DNA from: Thermoanaerobaculia bacterium
GTDB taxonomy: Bacteria > Acidobacteriota > Thermoanaerobaculia > Gp7-AA8
Length of the DNA: 64,000 bases
Direction: 5' to 3'
Assembly (NCBI GenBank): GCA_017883205.1
Contig: JADGNZ010000011.1
Span: 1-64,000, forward strand
This document shows, in pieces, positions 56,048-64,000 of the stretch. Position 1 is the stretch's first letter. The number at the start of each line of letters is the position of its first letter. Made by a program: the position numbers and the translations under genes. A model generated the notes under the pieces. It was not told where the DNA came from. It saw only the letters and a program-made list of their open reading frames with translations, and did not search any database.

Positions 56048-56701
56048 TCACTGGCCGAGGCACGCCTGACACGCTTCCTCGGAGGCACGCTGACGGCAGA
56101 TAGTGAGCACCTGATCGCGCGTCATGCTCTTCAACGCGCCGCGCATTTCGGTGCACATTTCAGTTTTTTCGATGCGGTCGATCGCCTGCGGCGGCTGGTG
56201 AAATGCGACACGATTGTTCTGCATCACGTGAACGCTGGGGCCGAGCTCCTCGTCATTGCGCAACTCGATCAGGTCGTTCCGGTTGTTGCCGTTCGACAGC
56301 GTGAGCGCGGACGCTCCATCCGGATCGGCGACGAGCATCGCGACCTGTCCCGGCCGATCGCGCGCGTCGAGAGTGAGCGCGACCTGACGACCGGGCGCAA
56401 ATGTGATGTATCCGCCGCGTTCCTGCCCGGTGTCGTCGTACAGCAGCAGGCCGGACGCCTTCTGCCCGCGCGGCACGCGTTTGCCGTTGAGGACCGCGTC
56501 GGGCAGATCGCCGCCCAGCCGCGCGCGAATGACGCCATGGGCATCGACGATGTCGATCTCCGAGAGGGTGAGAATCTGAGGCTTTGTATCTTTCGCGGCC
56601 GTCGTTCGACAGGAGGCGACCGCGAGTGCGAGCAGGACTGCGATGTTCAAAACGATCAAGAGGTGGATTCGCCGTTCGCTGGCGATGAGGCGTTCGCTCA
56701 T
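56048..56701 (-). CDS. Putative lipoprotein, hypothetical
   Basis: 217 residues. The N-terminal helix IHLLIVLNIAVLLALAVASC ends in a lipobox-like VASC. The mature part has three short beta repeats of the type IDIVDAHGVIRARLGGDLPD, SGLLLYDDTGQERGGYITF and VALTLDARDRPGQVAMLVAD, resembling a repetitive beta-solenoid or propeller fragment. The C-terminus has three or four Cys (ICRQRASEEACQACLGQ). Function unknown; probably anchored in a membrane facing the periplasm. Confidence 0.72.
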   Translation of the reverse strand: MSERLIASERRIHLLIVLNIAVLLALAVASCRTTAAKDTKPQILTLSEIDIVDAHGVIRARLGGDLPDAVLNGKRVPRGQKASGLLLYDDTGQERGGYITFAPGRQVALTLDARDRPGQVAMLVADPDGASALTLSNGNNRNDLIELRNDEELGPSVHVMQNNRVAFHQPPQAIDRIEKTEMCTEMRGALKSMTRDQVLTICRQRASEEACQACLGQ

Positions 56702-56841
56702 GGTAGGACCTCCTGAACCCTATTACGCGTCGTGAGCGATAGAGTTTTGCTCGAATGCAGAAGATCGCGTTATGGGGTCATGCCACCACAAGACTGCTCA
56801 TCGGTCGCCCGATGGCTCGAGCACAGGGTGAGAAAAGCGCT

Positions 56842-57189
56842 CTAATCCAGTCGCGAAACGAACGCAGCGCCTTCGACGGCAATGGGCGGCAAGTGCGGAG
56901 CGATGATCGCCCGCAGCCGTTCGCGAAACAGCTCGGCGCCCGGCAGGTCGGTGTGCAGCAGTTCGTGGAGCGCTTCGACTTCGGCGGCTCGGATCCGGCT
57001 CGGCTTGCGGCCGAGGCATGCGTTGGTCTTGCAGCGGGTGGTGCAGTACTTCCGAGTCGACCGAGTCAGCGGGAACGCGTTCCCACACCAGTTGCAGACG
57101 CCCATCTCCACACTCCCCATCACAACCGCCGCGAATGCGTTGATCAACGGCAGAGAATTCGACGCGGGATTCGCGGGCGGCGTCGCCAC
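56842..57189 (-). CDS. Small zinc-finger protein
   Basis: 115 residues from GTG 57189, chosen because GGAGG lies seven bases upstream. A four-Cys finger CNWCGNAFPLTRSTRKYC..RCK (Cys spacing C-x2-C, then C-x3-C), followed by a basic ACLGRKPSRIR, looks like a nucleic-acid-binding zinc ribbon of the plasmid/CGNR type. The C-terminal half is helical (AAEVEALHELLHTDLPGAEL). The palindrome CGTTGATCAACG occurs once just upstream of the start and once within the first codons, compatible with autoregulation. Confidence 0.65.
   Translation of the reverse strand: MATPPANPASNSLPLINAFAAVVMGSVEMGVCNWCGNAFPLTRSTRKYCTTRCKTNACLGRKPSRIRAAEVEALHELLHTDLPGAELFRERLRAIIAPHLPPIAVEGAAFVSRLD
57138..57149. promoter_or_regulatory. 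Palindrome CGTTGATCAACG (site 1)
   Basis: A perfect 12-bp palindrome inside the first codons of the zinc-finger gene. An identical copy lies 67 bp away at 57205. Confidence 0.4.
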
Positions 57190-57204
57190 CGCTCGCCTCC
57201 GATC

Positions 57205-57216
57205 CGTTGATCAACG
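57205..57216. promoter_or_regulatory. Palindrome CGTTGATCAACG (site 2)
   Basis: A perfect 12-bp palindrome about 16-27 bp upstream of the zinc-finger GTG start, where an operator or the ribosome binding region lies. Confidence 0.4.
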
Positions 57217-57305
57217 CTTTACTCTTCGCGGCGGTGCCTAAGACTTTGTGCACCGTCAAGGTAATCCCACTCGGCCGGAACGTCAACGTGTTACCGTTGC
57301 TCCGC

Positions 57306-57394
57306 GCCCCGGTGGCGAAACTTGGTAGACGCAAGGGACTTAAAATCCCTCGGTCCGAAAGGCCATGCCGGTTCGAGTCCGGCCCGGGGCACCA
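57306..57394 (+). tRNA. tRNA-Leu (anticodon UAA)
   Basis: Acceptor stem GCCCCGG/CCGGGGC (57306-57312 with 57384-57390), D-arm with TTGGTAGACGC, anticodon stem AGGGA/TCCCT around loop CTTAAAA with anticodon TAA at 57341-57343, a long variable arm as expected for class II tRNA, and T-arm CCGGTTCGAGTCCGG. The discriminator A and an encoded CCA follow (57391-57394). Confidence 0.97.
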
Positions 57395-57415
57395 CCGTTC
57401 CGATATGATCCGCGG

Positions 57416-58597
57416 ATGACCACCGAAACCATCACCCCAAGTTCAGGCGCCCCGCTGACCATCCTCTCCGAAGAGGAGCAGATGTTTCAGGAGAGCGTGC
57501 GCGAGTTCGCCATCGAGAAGATCCGGCCGCTGGTTCACCAAATGGACCACGACGCCCTGATGTCGAAGGATTTGATCAAGAGCTTCTTCGAGCTCGGGAT
57601 CATGGGGATCGAGGTTCCCGACCAGTGGGGCGGCTCAGGCTCCTCGTTCTTCAACGCTGTTCTCGTAGTCGAGGAGCTCTCTCACGTCGATGCCTCCTGC
57701 GGCGTCCTCGTCGACGTGCAGAACACGCTCGTCAACAACGCCATCCTGCGCTGGGGCAACGAGGACCAGAAATCGAAGTATCTGCCGATGCTTGCAAGCG
57801 ACACCGTTGGCGCCTATGCCCTCTCCGAATCCGGCAGCGGGTCCGATGCCTTTGGGCTGGCTTGCAAGGCCGATGACCGCGGCGATCATTGGGTCCTCAA
57901 CGGGCAGAAACTCTGGATCACCAACGCGTTCGAAGCGAACATCTTCATCGTCTTTGCGAACGCCAAGCCGGACGCCGGCTACAAGGGCATCACGGCCTTC
58001 CTCATCGAGCGCGATTTCCCCGGTTTCAAGGTCGGCAAGAAAGAGGACAAGCTCGGGATCAGGGCATCCTCGACCTGCGAGCTGATCCTGGAAGACTGCC
58101 AGGTCCCGAAAGAGAACGTCGTCGGCGAGCCCGGCAAGGGCTACAAGATCGCCATCGAGACCCTGAACGAAGGGCGTATCGGGATCGGAGCGCAGATGAT
58201 CGGCGTCTCTCGCGGCGCGCTCGAGCACGCCATCGCCTACACGAAAGAGCGCAAGCAGTTCGGACAGTCCATCTCGGAGTTTCAGGGAGTGCAGTTCCAG
58301 ATCGCGGAAGCGGCAACGCAGCTCGAAGCAGCACGCCTCATGGTCTACAACGCGGCCCGGCTCAAAGATGCGAAACGTCCGTTCCTCCGCGAGGCGGCGA
58401 TGGCGAAACTCTTCTCGTCGCAGGTCGCGGAGAAGATCACATCGCTCGCCGTACAGCTCTTCGGAGGCAACGGCTACACGAAGGAGTATCCGGTCGAGAA
58501 GTTCTGGCGCGACTCCAAGGTCGGGCAGATCTACGAGGGAACGTCGAACATGCAGCTTTCGACGATCGCCAAGTCGATCATCTCGGGCCGTCTGTAG
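57416..58597 (+). CDS. Acyl-CoA dehydrogenase
   Basis: 393 residues from ATG 57416; the frame runs back into the tRNA but cannot start there. Family motifs are AYALSESGSGSDAFGL (FAD/substrate), WVLNGQKLWITNA, and the C-terminal YEGTSNMQLSTIAKSIISG containing the catalytic-position Glu. FGGNGYTKEYPVEKFWRDSK is typical. It oxidises acyl-CoA to trans-2-enoyl-CoA using FAD; sequence resembles short/branched-chain enzymes. No other fatty-acid-oxidation gene is adjacent. The 3' end overlaps the convergent small gene by 20 bp. Confidence 0.95.
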   Translation: MTTETITPSSGAPLTILSEEEQMFQESVREFAIEKIRPLVHQMDHDALMSKDLIKSFFELGIMGIEVPDQWGGSGSSFFNAVLVVEELSHVDASCGVLVDVQNTLVNNAILRWGNEDQKSKYLPMLASDTVGAYALSESGSGSDAFGLACKADDRGDHWVLNGQKLWITNAFEANIFIVFANAKPDAGYKGITAFLIERDFPGFKVGKKEDKLGIRASSTCELILEDCQVPKENVVGEPGKGYKIAIETLNEGRIGIGAQMIGVSRGALEHAIAYTKERKQFGQSISEFQGVQFQIAEAATQLEAARLMVYNAARLKDAKRPFLREAAMAKLFSSQVAEKITSLAVQLFGGNGYTKEYPVEKFWRDSKVGQIYEGTSNMQLSTIAKSIISGRL

Positions 58598-58970
58598 ACG
58601 CTTCGACCTCGGCTGAGCCGAGCAGACCGCGCTCGCGAAGCAGATCCCGTGTCTTTTCCGCCGCTTCCGCCGGATTTGCGACCACTACGCTCACGTGCGC
58701 CCACCCCTTCCCGGAGCCGGCGTCTGCGACTGAGCCGATGCCGCGCCGCTCGATCTCGTCCTCGATCCCCTGCCGGACGTGGACCTCCGCAAGCGTCGCC
58801 ATGCGCGAGCCCGCGAGCTTCAGCCGTACGACCACGTGCGGCAGCTCGGCGAAGTTCTTCACGCGTCCTCGCACGATGGTGCCATCCTCTGCGCGAATGC
58901 GGTCGGCTTCCCGACGGACGTAAAGCCCGAAGAAGACGAACGCCAGTAACGGCAACATGATCCAGATCAT
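58578..58970 (-). CDS. Small membrane-anchored hypothetical protein
   Basis: 130 residues from ATG 58970 with an N-terminal membrane helix (MIWIMLPLLAFVFFGLYV) and a soluble tail including a MATLAEVHVRQGIEDEIERR region. The start overlaps the upstream gene's stop by four bases, so it is translationally coupled. Its 3' end overlaps the convergent acyl-CoA dehydrogenase by 20 bp. Function unknown. Confidence 0.65.
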   Translation of the reverse strand: MIWIMLPLLAFVFFGLYVRREADRIRAEDGTIVRGRVKNFAELPHVVVRLKLAGSRMATLAEVHVRQGIEDEIERRGIGSVADAGSGKGWAHVSVVVANPAEAAEKTRDLLRERGLLGSAEVEASTDGPR

Positions 58971-59458
58971 TCGTGCGCGGCCTGACGTGACCGCTGCTCC
59001 CGAGACAGACGCCGCAGAAAATCGTACGCGATGCCCCCGCTCGTCTTTCGCAGAGTCATGAAGTAGACGGCAAACGCCACCACCCCACCGATCCAGGCCA
59101 GCGTCCCCAGCTCCCGCGAATGCAGAAAGAACGGCCAGATCATGAAGAGGAGTGAGCCGATGACGCCGGCGACCAGAAGAAAGACCCTCTGCGCTTTCGG
59201 CGCATCGACGTCCCGGTTGCACACCAGCGTAACGATGGCCTCGCCCACATCGGAAGGCGCCCAGGAGATGGTGCACTCGATGCCGCCCGCGGCGGCAAGT
59301 CCGCGCCGCAGCGGAAGCGTGAAGCGGCGCTCGTTCGCGCCGGAAGAGGTGAGCTCGCCGCCGTACAGATCGATCAGATTCGAGATCGTCTCTTCGATCC
59401 CTGCCATCGGAATGCGGTCTTCTTTAAGCTCCACAGGACGTGGGTTGGTCTCGGTCAT
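58967..59458 (-). CDS. Hypothetical membrane protein
   Basis: 163 residues with a soluble N-terminal half (IEETISNLIDLYGGELTSSG) and two hydrophobic helices (VFLLVAGVIGSLLFMIWPFF and LAWIGGVVAFAVYFM), then a basic tail. It is coupled to the small gene downstream by a four-base overlap. No family recognised. Confidence 0.65.
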   Translation of the reverse strand: MTETNPRPVELKEDRIPMAGIEETISNLIDLYGGELTSSGANERRFTLPLRRGLAAAGGIECTISWAPSDVGEAIVTLVCNRDVDAPKAQRVFLLVAGVIGSLLFMIWPFFLHSRELGTLAWIGGVVAFAVYFMTLRKTSGGIAYDFLRRLSREQRSRQAAHE

Positions 59459-59508
59459 CGTTCTCCAGAGTAATTCAATTGACCGGGAGAATCATGAACC
59501 ACGGAGAC

Positions 59509-62500
59509 TCAATCCTTCGTCGCAACAATGTTGTATTTCTGGATCTTCGACTTCAGCGTGTTTCTCGCGAGGCCGAGGCGGCGCGCGGCCTCGCGGATTC
59601 GTCCGCCCGACGTTTCGAGGGCGCGCTCGATGAGCTGGCGATCGACCGACGACATCACCTCGTCGTAGACATCGCTCGTGATCTCCATCCTGCCCACCAT
59701 CGGATTGAGCAACGACGAGGGCATCGGCAAGGGCTGGCCGGGCGATGCTGCCGCGCCGACATCCCCGAAAAGGCTATAGAAATCGTTGCGCGTGATGGTT
59801 TCATCGTTCGACATCACGATGGCGCGATGAATCGTCGCTTCCAGCTCGCGCACATTTCCGGGCCAGTTGTAGCGGGCAAAGAGATCGAGGACGCCCGGCT
59901 CGAGGCGCTTCGTTTCCACGCCGAGATCCTTGCAGATCTTGCGGATAAAATGCTCGGCGAGGAGCGGAATGTCGTCTTTTCGCTCCCGAAGCGGCGGCAG
60001 TACCAGCGGGATGATGTTCAGGCGGTAATAGAGATCCTCGCGGAACGTCCCCGCCTCGATCGCCTTCTCGATGTCGAGATTCGTCGCTGCGATGATCTTC
60101 ACATCGGTCTTGATCGTCTGCGTGCCACCAACGCGCTCGAACTCCTTGTCCTCGACGACACGAAGGAGCTTTGCCTGAATCGCCAGACTCACCTTGCCGA
60201 TCTCGTCCAGAAAAATCGTCCCGGTGTTGGCCAGCTCGAAGCGGCCGAGCTTGCGGCGGTCCGCTCCGGTGAACGAGCCCTTCTCGTGTCCGAACAGCTC
60301 CGACTCCGCCAGCGTCTCCGGAAGGGCGGCACAGTTGAACATGATGAATGGCGCGTTGCGGCGCGGCGAAACGTTGTGGATGATCCGCGCGATCAGCCCC
60401 TTGCCCGTTCCGGACTCTCCTCGCACGAGGACAGTAGAGTGTCCGGTGGCCGCCTTACGAACCGCGAACTGAATCCTGGCCACAGCCTCCGAACCGCCGA
60501 CGACGGAGTCGAGATGCTTCTCAACGAGCACTTCCCGGCGCAGCGACTCGTTCTCGAGCGACAGCCGGGCCCGCGCAGACTCGAGCTCTTCGTAGAGCCG
60601 GGCGTTCTCGATCGCGATCGCCGCCTGATCGGAGAACGCCTCGAGAAAGGTTAGATCCCTTTGCGAGAAGAGGTGGCGTGCCTCGCGATGATCGACGTAG
60701 ATCGCGCCTGCGATGCGCTCGCGAATCACGAGCGGGACGCAGAGGATCGACATGATGTTCTCGGCGATGACCGACTCCGATTCGGTGAAGCGGTCGTCCG
60801 CGCGGGCATCGGCGGAGATCACCGACTGTCCTGACTGGATCACTTCCTTCACGATCGATTGGGGCGAACGCCGCGACCCGCCCTCGGTGTCCTTGATGTT
60901 CCGCACGATGCGCGTCCGCAGTGCGCTGGTGATCGGATCGAGGAGGAGGATCATGCCGCGCTCGGCCCGCACGCGGCGGATGGCGACATCGAGAACGCGG
61001 TTGAGCACTTCTTCGAGATTCAACGTCGAGTTGATGATCCTGACCACTTCGTAAAGCCCGACCACGCCACTGTCCGGCGCCTTGCCGGCCGGCTTGATGC
61101 GGAAGAGAGCGCCGCGCGCGCGCTCGAGATCGTGCGTGGCCTCCAGCCGCTCGAAGATGCGGATGGCGCTGCGAATCGTTTGCGTCGCCTCTTCCGGTTC
61201 ATCCTTGAGAAGGCCGATGTCGAAAAGGAGCCGTGCGTGCTCGTACGGAGTCTCGAGCAGCTCGAACGTCGCGCGGGCGGCCTCGAACTTGGCATTCGCG
61301 GCGTCACGGTCACCCTGCGACGAAAGGATCTTTCCCCACATCCAATCGTTCTTCGCCAGCGCGAAGCGGTCGTCGAGCTGGCGCGCGTACGTTGCGCCCA
61401 GCTCCGCGTGCCGCCACGCTTCGTCCATCCGTTGCTGCGTGAAGGCCATGCTGGCCGCAGCCGTGTGCGCCCGCGAGAGTCCTTGCGTGGTCTGGTGCGA
61501 CGCGAAGATCGACAACGTGCGCGCCAGGTGGCGCTCAGCCTCGCCGTAGTTTTCGCGCTCATCCTCGATCGTTGCCAGAACGTACGACGCCTCGGCGATG
61601 AGATCCTCGTCGCGGGCGCGCTCCGCCGCGGAGAGCGCCTTCTGCGCGTACGACATCGCCTTCGCAATGTCGCCCTTCTTTCCCATCAACCGCGCCAACG
61701 GGATGTACACCGATGATCGGGAGGCGCGCGTCTCGTCGAAGCCCTGCAACGAAAGACAACGGTTGTATTGCACGAGCGCGTCGTTCCAGCGGCCCAGCAT
61801 CTCCAGCGCTTCCGCCAGGTTCTCCCGCGCCAGCGCTTCATTCTCGACCGCGCCGATCTTCTCGTCGATGCGAACGCTCTTCTCGAAGAATTCGGCAGCC
61901 ACCTGAAAATTGCCGCGGCTGAACTCGATGATGCCGACGTTGTTGTAGGCCGTGATGAGGTCCCACAGATCGCCTTCCGCTTCCGAAAGCGCCAGGTTCA
62001 TCTTGTAGTACTGCAGGGCGTTGATCCAGTCGCCCAGCTTCCAGAGAGCGTTGCCGATGTTCGTCGTTGCCACTTTGGAGAGTTGCTCGGAGCCGACCTT
62101 GTCAGCCACTTTCAGCGCTTCGAGCAGGAGTTCGCGTGCGGCCTGCCAGTTGCCAAGGTTGAACTCGAGACAGCCAAGCGTGTTCATCACGTACCCGAAG
62201 ACTACGGTCGGCTCACTCGGATCAAGAAGAGCCAGCGCGCGCTCGGACGACGCACGCGCCGCCGCATAGTCGTCCCGCTCGCGATACAGCCACGCGATGC
62301 GGTTCAGCAGTTCGGCGACGTCATCCCATCTGCCGAGCTTTTCGAATTGATCGATGGCGTTCTGGTAGTACGACTGCGCTGCTTCCTGTTCGCCTCGCTT
62401 GGCCAGCACTTTCCCGATCTTCTTCATGACCCGGGCGAGATCGGCGTTCGGGGCGTCGTCTTTGCTGCGAGCTTGAATGCTCTTCAGCAGGAACTGGTAT

Positions 62501-64000
62501 GCCTGCATCGCCGCGCGGTGATCGCTGCTGCGGTAGTAGGCGTCGGCCAGTTTCTCCCGGACCTCTGCCTTCTTCGCTTCTTCCGCTCCGGCCAGATCCA
62601 TCAATTCGAGTGCGCTGCGATAGAACTCCGTCGCACCCTCATGCGCGATCGTGCGCATCGCCAGATCGCCCGCTTCAACCGAGTAGTGCACGCCCTTGAT
62701 CTGCTCGTTGGCTCTGGCGTAGTGGTAGGCAACCTCGCCGAGAATGTGAGTCGCGCCGGCCGTCAGTGCGGTTTCCAGCACCGCCGCAATGCGGTGATGC
62801 AACTCCGTGCGACGGCGTTCGGTCATCGCGTTGTAGATCGCCTCGCGCAAGTGAATCTGTGGAAACGTGATCGTCTTTCCGTCGTTGGACTCGTCGAGCA
62901 GGCCGAGCGAGACGACGCCGCGCAACGCTACATAGGCGTCCTCCGCTGAAGCGCCGGCGACGGACGTGAGTCCGTCAACGCCGGAAGACTCGCCGAATAC
63001 TGCGGCGGCCTCGATCACCGACCGCAGCTCCGGAGGAAGCGCTTCAACTTTCTCCATCAGGATCGACCCCGCACCACCCGGAATCCGTAATCCTTCGATG
63101 CGATCCATATCCGCGACCCATCCGCCGGCCGTCCAGTAGAGATAGGAGTGAGCGATGAGATAGTCGACGACGCGGCGGATGTTCAGCGGCGATCCTGCCG
63201 ACTCCCACAGAGTCCAGCGCACCAGCTCGTCGGAGATGTTCTCTTCGCCGAGGAGAGACTGGAGGTGCTCGCGAACGAGCGGCTCGTTCAGCGCCTCGAC
63301 GCGGATGATCGGGAACGCTCCCTCGCGCGCGCGGCGCTCCCAGGCAGTGAAGTTCGTGCCCTGCTCCGCGGGGTCTTCGGTGGAGGAATCGATCGTGAGA
63401 GTCCCGATGACGAGAAGGCGATTCTGTTTCGCCTCCCCGACCAGAAACGAGAAAAGCTCCGTCGTCGGCGGATCCGCCCACTGCACGTCATCGATCACGA
63501 GGATCAGCGGCGATGCGTTCGACTCCCCTTCCGAGGTACCGGCGCTCAGGAAGCCGTACATATCCTGCACCGCCTGCACGATGCGGTTATAGAGCTGGTA
63601 CTTGCCGGTCGCCGGAGGCGCTTCGTCGCTCGATCCGTCTGGCGCTGTCGAGCGAAGCAGGCGGCGAAGCTCGGCGGAAACATCTGCTCCAGGATTCACC
63701 GCCAGAACCATCTGCTGAAAAATCTCGAAGAACGGCGCGTACGCGGTCTTGCGGTTGATCGGACAACGTCCGCAGAAAACGCGCGCTCCGTCGAGTTGTG
63801 CGCGCAGATTGGCGTCGCGGACAATGCGGCTCTTTCCCATTCCCTCCGCGCCGGCGATGATCACGCCGTTGCCACGTCCGTCGCGCGCCTCGGCAATCAA
63901 CGACCGGAGCTGCGCGACTTCGGCCCGGCGGCCGATCAGCGGAGCCGCGAAGAGCTCTCCACTGCCGAGGAGCAGTTCACCGGCGCCGACTTTCTTTCCC
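59509..64000 (-). CDS. STAND-TPR-GAF-sigma-54 activator (5' end outside window)
   Basis: At least 1496 residues; the frame remains open to the right edge, so the N-terminus is missing. A TTG at 63900 is not the start, because upstream sequence (LFAAPLIGRRAEVAQLRSLI) is conserved-looking. Order: an AAA_16/STAND ATPase (GAEGMGKS; about 63.9-62.9 kb), many TPR repeats (about 62.7-61.2 kb), GAF (about 61.05-60.6 kb), a sigma-54 AAA+ domain (GESGTGKG, ELFGHEKGSFTGADRR carrying the GSFTGA loop, IFLDEIG), and a Fis HTH (RIREAARRLGLARNTLKSKI). It should drive sigma-54-dependent transcription in response to a ligand sensed by GAF and by TPR/STAND. A kinase or FHA domain may precede it. Confidence 0.93.
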   Translation of the reverse strand, partial: GKKVGAGELLLGSGELFAAPLIGRRAEVAQLRSLIAEARDGRGNGVIIAGAEGMGKSRIVRDANLRAQLDGARVFCGRCPINRKTAYAPFFEIFQQMVLAVNPGADVSAELRRLLRSTAPDGSSDEAPPATGKYQLYNRIVQAVQDMYGFLSAGTSEGESNASPLILVIDDVQWADPPTTELFSFLVGEAKQNRLLVIGTLTIDSSTEDPAEQGTNFTAWERRAREGAFPIIRVEALNEPLVREHLQSLLGEENISDELVRWTLWESAGSPLNIRRVVDYLIAHSYLYWTAGGWVADMDRIEGLRIPGGAGSILMEKVEALPPELRSVIEAAAVFGESSGVDGLTSVAGASAEDAYVALRGVVSLGLLDESNDGKTITFPQIHLREAIYNAMTERRRTELHHRIAAVLETALTAGATHILGEVAYHYARANEQIKGVHYSVEAGDLAMRTIAHEGATEFYRSALELMDLAGAEEAKKAEVREKLADAYYRSSDHRAAMQAYQFLLKSIQARSKDDAPNADLARVMKKIGKVLAKRGEQEAAQSYYQNAIDQFEKLGRWDDVAELLNRIAWLYRERDDYAAARASSERALALLDPSEPTVVFGYVMNTLGCLEFNLGNWQAARELLLEALKVADKVGSEQLSKVATTNIGNALWKLGDWINALQYYKMNLALSEAEGDLWDLITAYNNVGIIEFSRGNFQVAAEFFEKSVRIDEKIGAVENEALARENLAEALEMLGRWNDALVQYNRCLSLQGFDETRASRSSVYIPLARLMGKKGDIAKAMSYAQKALSAAERARDEDLIAEASYVLATIEDERENYGEAERHLARTLSIFASHQTTQGLSRAHTAAASMAFTQQRMDEAWRHAELGATYARQLDDRFALAKNDWMWGKILSSQGDRDAANAKFEAARATFELLETPYEHARLLFDIGLLKDEPEEATQTIRSAIRIFERLEATHDLERARGALFRIKPAGKAPDSGVVGLYEVVRIINSTLNLEEVLNRVLDVAIRRVRAERGMILLLDPITSALRTRIVRNIKDTEGGSRRSPQSIVKEVIQSGQSVISADARADDRFTESESVIAENIMSILCVPLVIRERIAGAIYVDHREARHLFSQRDLTFLEAFSDQAAIAIENARLYEELESARARLSLENESLRREVLVEKHLDSVVGGSEAVARIQFAVRKAATGHSTVLVRGESGTGKGLIARIIHNVSPRRNAPFIMFNCAALPETLAESELFGHEKGSFTGADRRKLGRFELANTGTIFLDEIGKVSLAIQAKLLRVVEDKEFERVGGTQTIKTDVKIIAATNLDIEKAIEAGTFREDLYYRLNIIPLVLPPLRERKDDIPLLAEHFIRKICKDLGVETKRLEPGVLDLFARYNWPGNVRELEATIHRAIVMSNDETITRNDFYSLFGDVGAAASPGQPLPMPSSLLNPMVGRMEITSDVYDEVMSSVDRQLIERALETSGGRIREAARRLGLARNTLKSKIQKYNIVATKD

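Noticed and set aside
57365-57415. N-terminal extension of the acyl-CoA dehydrogenase
   Set aside because: The extension would be encoded within the 3' part of tRNA-Leu; ATG 57416 fits the family length.
63900-63902. Start codon of the sigma-54 activator at TTG 63900
   Set aside because: Upstream in-frame sequence to the window edge reads as the expected ATPase N-terminus (PLIGRRAEV), so the gene begins outside.

Overview
The window comes from a GC-rich, Gram-negative-type bacterium. Supporting this are a TolC-type outer-membrane protein, a MacA-like adaptor, lipoprotein signals and an IPTL-CTERM sorting tail. Several features are typical of Acidobacteriota: a large STAND/TPR/GAF/sigma-54 regulator, membrane Ser/Thr kinases, secreted FG-GAP proteases, and many families of intergenic palindromes. 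The phylum call is an inference from content. No rRNA, phage, CRISPR or complete insertion sequence was seen.

Layout. 0.5-5.3 kb: a secreted IPTL-CTERM protein with four 127-residue repeats, converging on a secreted Asp-box protein, then a helical protein of unknown function. 5.5-16.5 kb: a start-less XRE antitoxin-like gene, a V4R-PAS-GGDEF-EAL c-di-GMP enzyme, a subtilase of about 2258 residues with three predicted seven-bladed propellers, an O-methyltransferase and an XRE regulator. 16.6-23.7 kb is repeat-rich and decayed. It holds two 43-bp satellites, long inverted repeats, a frameshifted sigma-factor gene beside an RsbW-like kinase, a receiver-kinase/receiver-Hpt pair and a frameshifted DinB gene. 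23.7-26.9 kb: a double glyoxalase-fold protein, a DUF885 peptidase-like protein and a ParE-type toxin-antitoxin pair. 27-33 kb: a six-gene minus-strand operon (TolC, Yip1, MacA-like adaptor, ABC ATPase, FtsX permease, small membrane protein). 33.2-35.5 kb: two peptide-ABC ATPases.

35.5-40.5 kb: DUF2283, murJ, an FAD oxidoreductase next to a squalene/phytoene synthase, and a secreted protein. 40.5-49 kb is housekeeping: a zinc-ribbon gene overlapping udk, then rpsU, mutS2, dnaG and rpoD. This is the classical rpsU-dnaG-rpoD block, interrupted by mutS2 and by one gene enclosed in inverted 55-57-bp repeats. 49-52 kb holds hypothetical genes and an 18-unit array of a 21-bp palindromic repeat. 52-55.5 kb: a cupredoxin-like protein coupled to a sensor Ser/Thr kinase that carries a degenerate cyclase domain. 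55.5-56 kb: an orphan plus-strand locus with its own terminator, either a structured RNA or a 12-20-residue peptide gene. 56-59.5 kb: a lipoprotein, a zinc-finger protein with palindromic sites at its start, tRNA-Leu(UAA), an acyl-CoA dehydrogenase and two small membrane proteins. 59.5-64 kb: the large sigma-54 activator, whose N-terminus runs off the window.

Themes are signal transduction (c-di-GMP, phosphorelay, Ser/Thr kinase, sigma-54 activation), secretion and efflux, and an unusual density of palindromic and tandem repeats. Several repeats abut stop codons, and one lies in frame inside a coding sequence. The best candidates for something undescribed are the 21-bp array, the 55.6-55.96 kb locus, the repeat-enclosed gene and the two 43-bp satellites.
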